Source: Ectocarpus siliculosus (lineage: Eukaryota > Sar > Phaeophyceae > Ectocarpales > Ectocarpaceae). From it: a stretch of DNA of 31,428 bases. Positions 24,001 through 31,428 of this stretch are shown piece after piece. How positions within the stretch are numbered: position 1 is the stretch's first letter; the number at the start of each line of letters is the position of its first letter. Below the pieces are notes generated by a model. The model did no database searches. It was not told where the DNA came from and saw nothing but the letters and a program-made list of their open reading frames with translations. Where the stretch lies: assembly GCA_000310025.1 (NCBI GenBank), contig FN649739.1:2068020-2099447 (forward strand). Reading direction: 5' to 3'. The translations under genes and the position numbers were made by a program.

Positions 24001-27000
24001 CGGGGGGGGGGGGGCGCAAGTCACGAAGCAACGCGTTGAGCTGCTACGTGGTATTTGTACAGATGTTGTGCGGTTTCCCCCCTACTACTAACCAACACGC
24101 CCCGTACACAGGGGACAAAAAAAGTAATAGATTTAAAGAAACGAAATTAATCCATCTAAAAGAGAATAACTTTATAGAAGCTGAAAAAGAAGAAAGGAGT
24201 TATAGACACAAACTTTTTAAGTTGCGAACTAATAGAGAGATTTTACGATATAAATTTTTTAAAAATAGCATCTTTAAATTATTATTAAATTTATGTATAG
24301 CGTCAGTAGGATTTGAACCTACGACCTTCAGGGCATGAGCCTGATGAGCTAAAGGATGTGTTCCTCCGCAGCCGGGTGGCGTTTGCTCGGCTAGCTCTAA
24401 GCTCAGCCGCAACGTTGCAGGCTGCCGTTGTGCGGCGTTGTCCGCAGCAACAAGGACAACAAGAGAGATTGAGTGGAGTGTTTTCGACCGGATACGAGGG
24501 CATCACGGAGTACGATGTCATGAGTAATTTCCTATTTAGCTACAGAGCACTGCCGGTTTCAGTTTTAGCTCACCGAGTGCCCCTGTAGACTCATTTATTT
24601 CCACCAGCGTGCGTGTAACGAGTTACTGTTAACCTTCGTCGGTGGAGGACCTATCGCACCGCCTGGGGGGACATCCGTCGCGTGCTGCGTGTAGCTGAGT
24701 GCTCTGCTGCCTGTACCTTTTTCTGTCCGAAAACTGCGCCTTTTTCGCGCCGTCCTACGTGCACGTACATCGCGAGTAGCACATGTGCAAGCTAGCGCCT
24801 TGATGGCACCTTTCTGACGTGCTTCGGGGTCGTGCGTGTTTGTGTTTGTCTTTTCGGCTCCGAGACGTGCCGCAAAATGGCAAAACAAAACAAAAAAAGG
24901 TCAAAATCTTCCCTCCACGACCTAACGCCAGCAATGCGCATGTGTTCACTGGACCACCCGCCTTCGTTCTCCATTGAGTAGTTTGTTGAAGCGATCGGAG
25001 GTCGAGTCGAGTTGGGGCTGTCTATGTGAACCATCACCCTCATCCTACGCTCTGTGTTTTTGGGATTATTCCTGCGCTTGTGTTGCGTCAGGCACTTCGC
25101 TCAGTGGGAGGTGGACGAGGAGAAGGTGGTGGAGTCATGGATCGCTCACATGGACACTGACCGGGACGTCCGAGAACTGGGCGCCGTCAAAAAGTGAGGG
25201 AAAAAAAAAAAAAAAACGCCTCCTTTTTGCACGCTCTCCGTGATTGCGTGCTCGAACTTGACGCATTCAAGTTGGTTTGAAGTAGCGGTGCGGGAGACCT
25301 GCTAGTCCACTCTCGGTCACGGAATTAAGGAATAATAAATACACACACAGAAAGACTACCCATTCGAGATATACCCACAGTCGAACGGAATACTACAGCA
25401 GTTGGGTGGTGGCGAGTGCATGTTCGAGTGCGAGACGCTTGTATGGCATCAGGGAGATACACCAGCCCCAGCTTATTTATGTTCCTGAGGGATTCTGGAT
25501 TCGTGTGGAATTTTTCAATTGCATGGGCTTTCGCACTATCTCAGCCTATGCTCCTGAGGGATTCTGTTTTGTTTGTAATTCATTTATTGCACCACCCCAA
25601 GCTCTTTAGCGCTGTCCCCGTTTGCTGATCCGTACCATAAGTGTCCGTAGCGGTACCGAGCTCTGTCGTATCGTCCCGTCCCTCGCCGACCATGCAGGCG
25701 CAACAACTCGGAGTTTTCTCCGTACGGTCCATATGGGCACGGAGAAGCTCCCGCGTTCGGGGGCGGTAGGGGGGGAGGGTTTGGGGGAAGCGGTTGCCCC
25801 TTGGACATGGAAGGCGGCGTCCGCGGAGTCGTGCCTTCGGGGGAGCAGGTGAGATTCATTAGTTGAATCCGTACATCGTGGTACGGTATACCGTTGTGGG
25901 CGACGGCTACTGGCTTATCCTTCAGCTCGGGGCGGTTCTTGATCAACACGCTGACGAGAAAGCAGTCCATGCCCACGTGAAGGATCACTCGGACCTCCCC
26001 GCGACCTAGCCTCCCACCGTATTACCGCCACGGGGTGATGGTATATCGGCAACACTACAAGCAGTGATATGTGCGTAGGCCACGAGCGGCGTTGATGCTA
26101 GCAACGGAGCCGCGCGGGCTGGCGGTTTTTCGCCGCCGTCGACAACCGTGTGTCCCATGTTCCATGGTATTCTTGGAGGTGTATTTCACGAACATTGGTT
26201 GTGGACAGAGAGGGGATGGGCAACTAGCATAGCGTTAGGCGATGCTGCTTTTTGACAGGCCAGGGTAACCTGTGGCAGAGCGAGTGATAGTTCGGACGAT
26301 ATTGCATGATGGACGGTGGTTGTAAACGGATTTTTTTTTTATACAATATATTTTTATTAGTGCTTCACGCCTCTTTTCGTGCGATGTCCTGCTTGGCTTT
26401 TCATCAACAGCCTCCCCGATTTCGGCACAATCTTGTTTCCCGGTTATTTCCTCCTCCCGCTCCTCCTGCGCATGCGTGTGCCCCCCCCCCCCCCCCCCAC
26501 CTTGTCAATTCTCTAACCACTTCCGCATGGGTTTACATGAGGGACACCCCCCCCCCTCTTGCTCTCCTTTCTTTTTGTGTCTGGTGGTGTATTTCCATCA
26601 TCAAACGGCGTGCGGCGGGGGGGTATCGTATCGATTGATGGCGGCAGGTAGCGGCGAAGGTTACCAACACGAACGAAAACGGATCTTGGATTCTGGCGGA
26701 GATAATCCGGTAAGCGGGGGTTTATGTTCAGACCGTGGGTTACATGCGGTACGTTAGATAACACACCCCCTGGACCGATTTTTTTTGTAAAGATCGGTTG
26801 CTCTGCAGAGAACAACAAGCAGCCTCGGCGCCGTCTCGTGGAGAGTTTTTTCCGAACACGTATCACTTGACTTACGGGCCTTCTTGGTCTGTGGCAAGTG
26901 CTCGTCCGGTGGTTCTTTGAGTTCTCATCTGCTTCAAGTACATGTGTATTTAACCCCCCCCCCCAGTCGAGATGTTTGAGGCATGGAATAGAGAGGAGAG

Positions 27001-28902
27001 GACGGTAGCGGTACTGGGGAGTAGAAAGTGGTTTGAAAAGGCGGGAAGGGACATCGGTAGGATAGACAGACTAGGGAAGACATTTTTGAGCCATCTTTGG
27101 CAAAGTAGGAAGGAACGATTGGCCATCGGTGATCGGTCCTGTGGGAACAATGCTCCGTCCTCTCGAGGACGCGTGGTCAATGGTCTAACCGCTAAGGCAT
27201 GCAAAACATAAGAGTACGCCCCCCCCCAGTCGCCGAATCCCCCCGGTGTTCGCCACCGGGGTTGGGTTTTCGTCGCTTGGCAACGAGGTTGTAAAACAAG
27301 CCAATTCACTTCGTGAACTCGGCAACCAGGTTACCGTTTTTTTTTTTACCTCTGTTTTTTTTTTGCGGTAACCATAATGGTGGTCGAGTAGATCATGTTG
27401 TGCGGGGTTGAGAACCCTCACTCCGCGCAAGGGGGATGATCGCACCACGTTGTGTTAAAAATGGTCAAGCATCCTCGAGGCAGTTACTCAGCAGTGCTTA
27501 TCACTTTCTCTGGAAGTGAAAGCACCAGAAAATAAATTAAGTCATACGCAGCTGTCATCCGTACGCAAGGACGTAAGCACAGGATGCCGAACACCCTTAG
27601 CAGGATGCAGCTCACCCTTCATGCGACCCGCCGAATACCTCACGACGCTTCGCGCTTGGTGATGTAAGAGCCTCGTCCGGTGAGAACCCAAGGTAGCGGA
27701 AAAGGGCAAAACACGAGCAGGGAAGCTGCACCCAATACTCGCAAACCGGCACCTCGATACACGCATCAAATTGGCGATTTTGAAGAGCGTAATCGTACCG
27801 CCGCTAGAGTACGCCGGAGAAGTATGGGAAAGAAATAAGAAGGTAGTGAAAGAACTCGAGGCGGCGCAGATGAAAGCAGCGAAAATCATCCTAGGATGCT
27901 CCAAGCGCACAAGTAATGCAGCCATCAGGGCAGAATTGGGGATCCAATCCCTACGGTCGGGAAGAGACGTAAGGAAGCTGACATGGCAGTATCGCATGTG
28001 CGGGATGGGAGAGGAGAGGTTGCCGAGAATAGTATGGGAGGCGAAGAGGGCAAACAAAAAGAGGGGTAGACAACCCACGGAATGGGTCAAGGTTGTAGAG
28101 GACGTATGGAAGGGGTTGGACATCGACGAAGATGGAAACGCTGTAAACGGAGGGTCTACAGGGGTTCAAGGAGAAGGTATCTGTTGCTTGTGCCGGGAGA
28201 GAAAAACAGAATCTAAGGAAAGAAACTGAGGATAAGGAGGGTCTAGAAGTGTACGGAATGTTGAAAGAAGGAGGGTTCAAGGATTACCTACATGGAACAA
28301 TGGATGCAGGGACAAAGCTTAAGGTCAAATTCAGGACCGGGGACATAGGCCTTCGAGAACGTCGACGAAGACATAGGACGGTAGACGACGAAGACGACAG
28401 GTTCAAATGTGATTGCGGCTTCGAATGCGAAGACCGTGTTCATGTAGTCGAGGAATGTCCGTGGCACGAAGAGGAGAGGGAAGTGTACATGACTGAGCTG
28501 GGAAACATAGAAGGGAGGTACCGGGAGATGTTTGAGGCATGGAATATAGAGGAGAGGACGGTAGCTGTACGTGGGAGTAGGAAGTGGTTTGAAAAGGCGG
28601 GAAGGGATATCGTTAGGATAGACAGACTAGGGAAGACATTTTTGAGCCACCTTTGGCAAAGTAGGAATGAACGATTGGCCATCGGTGATCGGTCCTGTGG
28701 GAACAATGCTCCGTCCTCTCGAGGACGCGTGGTCAATGGTCTAACCACTAAGGCATGCAAAACATAAGAGTACCCCCCCCTCCCCCCCCCCCTCTCTCTC
28801 TTTGTCTCGATCTCTCGATCTCTCGATCTCTCTCTTTCCGTTGTTCGCTCGTGCGTTTGTTGGCTCGGTTGCTGGCGCCATGGGCGACGACGACGACGAC
28901 GA

Positions 28903-28933
<31 letters not shown>

Positions 28934-30453
28934 GTGGAACTGCAACAGCTACCTCGCGGGTCGTGCTTGCTACGAGGTGAAGGACGCAGATGACCCCCTG
29001 AAGCAGATAGAGGTGCCCGACAACAACGTCATCCGCCTCAGGGAAGGCGGCCAAGGCTTCGCCAAGGGGGACGACGTGAGTTGTCCTCTTACGCGCTTGT
29101 TCAAAACTATGCCATCTCCTTGTTGTGATGCTTCTCTTCTCCTTGCCCGTAAGACGCTCTCCGTCAGAGGTACGGCTATGCCTTGTTGCCAAGGCGGGAA
29201 CGATGTGAGACGTTCTACGCGCTTTTATGTTGTTTCGAGCGAAACATCTTTACCATCATCACCACCACCAACAACAACAACAGGGTAATGGTTGGCCACA
29301 CGTACCGCGCGGGTCTTATCCGCCGGACCCGACGCTGATGAAACAGAACAAAGCGTGTGGTACAACACATTTAGCGCCCGCGTTTAAGAAACCCCAATTT
29401 GGGTTCGAGCCTCAATTTCTCCCTTCTTCACCACGTGCTCGAGCATAGGCCACATAGGCGACAATATAGAGTTATTCGTAGGATCCGATTTATTTATGTT
29501 TCTTAACCCTATTTTTCTTTCTTTTTCGTGAAGAGTTTCGAGTCAATTTTCTTAACGTTTTGTTTCTTTATCGCCGGCGCTAACTGCACACTTTTGTGGC
29601 CGACGCGGCATGGACAGGTACTGGCGGTGTTCCCGGACACAACGAGCTTCTACCGGGGCACCATCAGCAAGCAACCCGTTCGGAAGGCGGGGCTGGTCGC
29701 CGAGGTGAACCTTTGCGACTAGGAAGTACATTCACACACAGCCCAAGACGAGGTATCCAAGAAAAAATGGTTTACCCCCCTCTCTCTCTTTCCCGCGGAT
29801 TCTAAAATGGCCTGCTGTTTTGGAGCTTGGGAAAGGAGATACTGGCGTCGCTCTCATGGCCTGTTGTAGCAAGAGCATATGAACACAGGGTGGGTGGTCA
29901 TTTGATGTTGATGCCACGGCTGCACCCCAGGTCAGGTCGTGGATGTTTGGCGCCGTTGCCTGTTTTGAATTCCTACCCCCCCTTGCGACTCGCCGAATAC
30001 CTCACGGCGCTTCGCGCTTGGTGATGTGAGAGCCTGGTCCGGTGAGAACAGGCGTGCTCCGTCCCGACTTTTTATAGGGACACGGTCAATGGTCTAACGA
30101 CAATGACATGCACGATTATGAGTACACCCACCCACCGCCGTCGCAATAGCCGCAGGGCAAAGCCCGGGGAAATATTCAGTGATCAGTCATACGCTACGTT
30201 ATATTCACCCACGATCTGTCCGTCTTCTTTTTTTCCTTCGCCCTTGTTGTTAACCGTTTGCGTTGTCGCTCACACTGCCGCCCGTGCTGTTCCCGGGACT
30301 TGCGCTCATAAACAACTGTCTTACGAACCGAACCGAACCGAACCGAAACAGCTTGTGGTTCAGTTCGAAGACGACGCGGATCAAGACACGGGGAAGACCC
30401 CCCATCGCAGGATCAACTCCAAGCTCGTCCTCGCGCAGCCTGGCGGGCACTAG
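20915..30453 (+). CDS. SGF29: SAP30-like / SGF29 tandem-Tudor fusion protein
   Basis: Eight exons join in one 261-codon frame: 20915-20971, 23015-23109, 25092-25193, 25698-25848, 26648-26709, 28949-29075, 29618-29704 and 30352-30453 (TAG). Every junction is GT-AG with matching phase. Exons 1-3 (residues 1-85) fit SAP30, the SIN3-HDAC subunit: VTVRFKKLE, SLWNYVSLHSIDLEGQIRPS, KEELEIICAEHF. Exon 4 is a Gly-rich linker ending VVPSGEQ. Exons 5-8 (136-260) fit the SGF29 tandem Tudor that reads H3K4me2/3 in SAGA: VAAKVTNTNENGSWILAEII, YEVKDADDP, DDVLAVFPDTTSFYRGTI, LVVQFEDDAD. Expected pocket residues are present (D168, D170, Y210, F232; human Y238 corresponds to F203, numbering from memory). The usual SGF29 N-terminal coiled coil is absent. 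The ATG has a good context (CGCCATGG). The exon 3 donor overlaps an in-frame TGA at 25195, so an 85-residue SAP30-only protein is the alternative. Family calls are strong for SGF29 and good for SAP30; the fusion is inferred from phase and lack of another start. Confidence 0.75.
22080..22245. repeat. Inverted repeat plus short tandem repeat in intron 1
   Basis: CTCAGGCATGCG at 22080-22091 and its exact reverse complement at 22165-22176 flank about 70 bases. Immediately downstream, 22187-22245 holds about three degenerate copies of a unit of roughly 20 bases containing TGTACATCGT and GGACATRTGT. It may be a small foldback element followed by slippage repeats. It lies in intron 1 of the SAP30-SGF29 gene. 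Confidence 0.6.
24116..24351. other. Organellar DNA insertion (probable NUMT)
   Basis: A sharply AT-rich block sits in intron 2 of the SAP30-SGF29 gene and begins abruptly near AAAAAAAGTAATAGATTT. It ends in a tRNA-Met fragment on the minus strand. Base composition and the bacterial-type tRNA sequence are unlike everything around it. An open Lys/Asn/Leu-rich frame crosses the block on the plus strand and may be part of an organellar gene that I cannot name. Mitochondrial origin is more likely than plastid because the tRNA differs from the plastid initiator tRNA I know, but this is not certain. Confidence 0.75.
24298..24351 (-). tRNA. trnM: Truncated organellar tRNA-Met(CAU) pseudogene
   Basis: On the minus strand the fragment reads from the D-loop/D-stem 3' side (TTTAGCTCA) through an anticodon arm (stem TCAGG/CCTGA, loop CTCATGC, anticodon CAT) and a T-arm (GTAGG, TTCAAAT, CCTAC) to the 3' acceptor strand TGACGCTA. 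The 5' acceptor strand and D-stem 5' half are missing, because unrelated nuclear sequence starts just beyond 24351. It cannot fold into a full cloverleaf. Confidence 0.85.
24352..25091 (+). other. Remainder of intron 2; unassigned open frame
   Basis: A plus-strand frame from the tRNA fragment to 24588 is rich in Arg, Ala and Ser (SRVAFARLALSSAATLQAAV, then STGYEGITEYDV), and an acceptor-like TTCCTCCGCAG precedes it at 24371. It could be spliced to the exon ending at 23109 in the right phase, but it breaks the SAP30 domain, whereas the exon at 25092 continues it exactly. I leave it unassigned, perhaps a cryptic exon. Confidence 0.3.
25321..25395 (-). repeat. Dispersed repeat, copy B (inverted relative to copy A)
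   Basis: This is the reverse complement of the block at 17661-17745 over about 70 bases, with small indels. It lies in intron 3 of the SAP30-SGF29 gene. A second local feature follows: TATG[TC]TCCTGAGGGATTCTG occurs twice, near 25478 and 25548, about 70 bases apart. Confidence 0.75.
25892..26005 (-). pseudogene. REV1: REV1 (Y-family DNA polymerase) exon fragment, antisense in intron 4
   Basis: On the minus strand the frame reads RVILHVGMDCFLVSVLIKNR, then PELKDKPVAVAHN. This matches the first palm segment of REV1 (pattern HVDMDCFFVSV..RNRP.L...PVAV), the translesion dCMP transferase. An acceptor-like CTAG at 26006 and a donor-like G|GTATAC at 25891 frame it as a single exon. The first Asp of the DMD motif, a metal-binding catalytic residue in Y-family polymerases, is Gly (GGC instead of GAC). 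No other REV1 exon (BRCT, remaining palm, fingers, little finger) is visible on either side, and the piece lies antisense within an intron of another gene. I therefore call it a gene fragment rather than a working gene. A real REV1 gene with very long introns is less likely. Confidence 0.75.
26969..27217 (+). mobile_element. 5'-truncated LINE copy 1 (3' end only)
   Basis: About 250 bases match 28525-28773 with roughly ten differences (about 96% identical by eye). The segment covers the last codons of the LINE ORF (EMFEAWNREERTVAV, SRKWFEKAGRDIGRIDRLGK, SHLWQSRKERL) and the 3' tail ending CATAAGAGTAC, followed by a C run. It starts abruptly after a C-rich stretch (26953-26964). It lies in intron 5 of the SAP30-SGF29 gene, in the same orientation as the gene. 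Confidence 0.9.
27230..27375. repeat. Short hairpins between the LINE copies
   Basis: CCCCGGTG (27241-27248) pairs with CACCGGGG (27254-27261) around a TTCGC loop. Further on, GGTTACCG (about 27329-27336) is the exact reverse complement of CGGTAACC (about 27366-27373), enclosing two T runs. No gene is evident. These are probably parts of repeats or chance palindromes. Confidence 0.5.
27622..27687 (+). repeat. Dispersed 66-bp repeat, copy 1
   Basis: From TGCGAC to GGTGAGAAC this matches 29984-30049 with only a few substitutions, including CTCGCCGAATACCTCACGGC and GCTTCGCGCTTGGTGATGT. It abuts the 5' end of LINE copy 2, as the other copy abuts a LINE-like tail, so it may be part of the LINE itself or the head of a composite SINE. 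Confidence 0.8.
27688..28773 (+). mobile_element. 5'-truncated, frameshifted LINE (non-LTR retrotransposon) copy 2
   Basis: The segment encodes the end of a LINE reverse transcriptase ORF: HLDTRIKLAILKSVIVPPLE followed by YAGEVW, then an RT-thumb-like LEAAQMKAAKIILGCSKRTS and ELGIQSLR. Near the C-terminus is a Cys/His cluster CDCGFECEDRVHVVEECPWH like those of many LINE ORF2 proteins. The reading frame changes once, around 28145-28165, so no intact protein is made; upstream catalytic RT motifs and any endonuclease are absent. The tail ends CATAAGAGTAC followed by about 20 mostly C residues. The insertion sits in intron 5 of the SAP30-SGF29 gene in sense orientation, with a second partial copy just upstream. 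Non-LTR class is well supported; the clade cannot be named from this fragment. Confidence 0.88.
28774..28850. repeat. Poly-C and (CT)n/(GATCTCTC)n microsatellite
   Basis: A C-rich run follows the LINE tail directly. It is succeeded by CT repeats and three to four units of TCTCGATC. It precedes exon 6 of the SAP30-SGF29 gene and could serve as an extended pyrimidine tract, although the acceptor at 28948 is closer to a CAA/GAC repeat. Confidence 0.8.
29984..30125 (+). repeat. Composite repeat: 66-bp repeat plus diverged LINE tail
   Basis: 29984-30049 matches 27622-27687. It is followed directly by 30055-30125, which aligns with the LINE tail (TGCTCCGTCC, ACGGTCAATGGTCTAAC, ATGAGTAC) without any RT coding sequence. 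A head joined to a LINE-derived tail is the usual build of a SINE, so this may be a SINE mobilised by the LINE at 27688-28773. It lies in intron 7 of the SAP30-SGF29 gene. Confidence 0.6.
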
Positions 30454-31241
30454 TGAGTTTTTCGGGTCGAATGCGGAAATGTATGTGTGTGTGTGTCGTT
30501 GTTATTGGCATTGACCGTGCTAACCCGCCGGCCAATGAAAATACGTAGTCTTTGTAGCGGGACAACAAGCTTGAGCACGCTTTCTAATCAAAGGGTGTGT
30601 GTGTGTTTTTTTTTTTTCTAGTCTGTTGATCGTAACCTCAGCATTGAAGCACGCCCCTCTGAACGTGTGGGTAACGAGCGGTTTCGGGTAGGAGTGTGGG
30701 GTAGAACGCCATGGGCTCGCTGTCGTCGGCTTTGTTTGTTCACGGCGGGAACCAGCGCAACCGAAGAGCCGGCGGGACCTGGCCGACAGGGACAGCGACA
30801 GGGACAGGCTGCCGGCCCGCACTTCTCCGTCTGCTTGCTGTTGCTGCTGTCGCTGCTGTTCCTCACCGTCCACGATGCATGTCTATTCGCGGTGTTTGTG
30901 TGCAGCGTGGTCTTGGCCAAAAGAAGGACGCCAACGTAACACTATCCATCAGAAGGAGCTACAGCAGTATCTCGTCTTGCGTTGCGGAAGTGTATACCAC
31001 CGGTATTTTCATCTGGTTTGTGTTTGTTTTTTTGCCGGTACAGTAGCGCTAATAGCTCGCCCCACCCCCTCATGGCCCGGACGCCCCGTGTGTAGGAGCG
31101 ACTGCTGTTGAGATCATACCGGCGCGAAGTGTCGGGATGCAGCAGTCGGTATATACTCGGTAGCAGATATTTCAACCCGGCACCAAGATACGTGACGAAC
31201 CCCCCCCCCCCCCTCGCCGCCGCCGCTGTCACCAAAACCAG
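30454..31241. other. 3' flank of SAP30-SGF29 gene; ambiguous small open frames
   Basis: Two overlapping candidates lie here. A plus frame starts with ATG at 30711 in a good context (GCCATGG) and reads MGSLSSALFVHGGNQRNRRA. A minus frame starts at 30873 (MDGEEQQRQQQQQADGEV). A third plus frame shows a hydrophobic segment FSVCLLLLLSLLFLTV near 30820-30870. None matches a family I know, and I cannot choose among them. Confidence 0.25.
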
Positions 31242-31428
31242 TAACGAAAACGACTACCACCACCAGCAGCAGCGCAACAGCAGCCACAACCAGCACCACA
31301 GCGGCCGCGGCAACGGCAACAACAACGCTCCTATCTACGGCGACGACCACTCACACCACATGCCCGCGTCCCCGGGGGGCCGCCGCCGCCGCCGCCGCCG
31401 CCGCGGGTGGGGTGATGACCGCCAACAC
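31242..31428 (+). CDS. Possible exon running off the right edge
   Basis: After a 14-C tract and CGCCGCCGCCGCTGTC comes an acceptor-like ACCAG at 31237-31241. Downstream, plus frames stay open to the window end: one is His/Asn/Gln-rich (NDYHHQQQRNSSHNQHHSGR) and ends in poly-Arg, another is Thr/Ala-rich. The frame cannot be decided without the next exon, and a minus-strand reading is also open. Only the acceptor context and open frames support this. Confidence 0.25.

Noticed and set aside
24371-24588. Exon after the tRNA fragment joined to the exon ending at 23109
   Set aside because: Phase is compatible, but it would interrupt the SAP30 domain at ICAE, while the exon at 25092 continues directly with HFAQWEVDEEKVVESW, as the family requires.
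25584-25891. Extension of the REV1 fragment as a Pro-rich reading frame on the minus strand
   Set aside because: The Pro-rich stretch is antisense to the Gly-rich exon 25698-25848 of the plus-strand gene, and REV1 has no such sequence at this place.
29390-29420. tRNA T-arm-like GGGTTCGAGCC
   Set aside because: No cloverleaf could be assembled upstream; the sequence lies in intron 6.

Overview
This window looks like nuclear DNA from a stramenopile, most likely a brown alga similar to Ectocarpus (inference, roughly 60% sure). The signs are spliced genes with long introns and GTGAGT-type donors, GC-rich exons with CAG/AGC runs, many poly-C tracts used as acceptor pyrimidine tracts, neighbouring genes on alternating strands, and one AT-rich organellar insert. 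There are no bacterial operons, rRNA genes or CRISPR arrays. Gene models were assembled by eye from homology, splice signals and matching intron phases; there is no transcript support.

Layout. (1) At 907-2070 on the minus strand lie the first two coding exons (MIT domain) of a VPS4-type ESCRT ATPase; its AAA domain is not in the window. (2) At 3797-10225 on the plus strand is a very large three-exon gene, perhaps with a fourth exon at 10868-11509. It encodes a low-complexity protein with CxxC motifs and two tandem B-box-like zinc fingers. (3) 11510-15684 is gene-poor, with a threefold 94-bp tandem repeat. (4) At 15685-20330 on the minus strand is a three-exon gene for a Ser-rich basic protein with an RVxF-type PP1-docking motif and a PKKKRKV nuclear localisation signal. 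Its long intron contains an exact 129-bp tandem duplication. (5) At 20915-30453 on the plus strand is an eight-exon gene whose phases join a SAP30-like SIN3-binding domain to an SGF29 tandem-Tudor domain in one 260-codon frame. (6) From 30454 to the right edge only ambiguous candidates are seen.

The introns of the SAP30-SGF29 gene hold several insertions: an organellar fragment with a truncated tRNA-Met (intron 2), an antisense REV1 polymerase fragment whose first catalytic Asp is Gly (intron 4), two 5'-truncated LINE copies (intron 5), and a composite repeat sharing the LINE tail (intron 7).

The most interesting observation is the apparent fusion of a SIN3/HDAC-complex module (SAP30) with a SAGA-complex histone-methyl reader (SGF29). 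Retention of intron 3 would give an 85-residue SAP30-only product, because the donor of that intron overlaps a TGA stop. The gene is divergent from the RVxF/NLS gene across about 580 bp, so the two may share a promoter.
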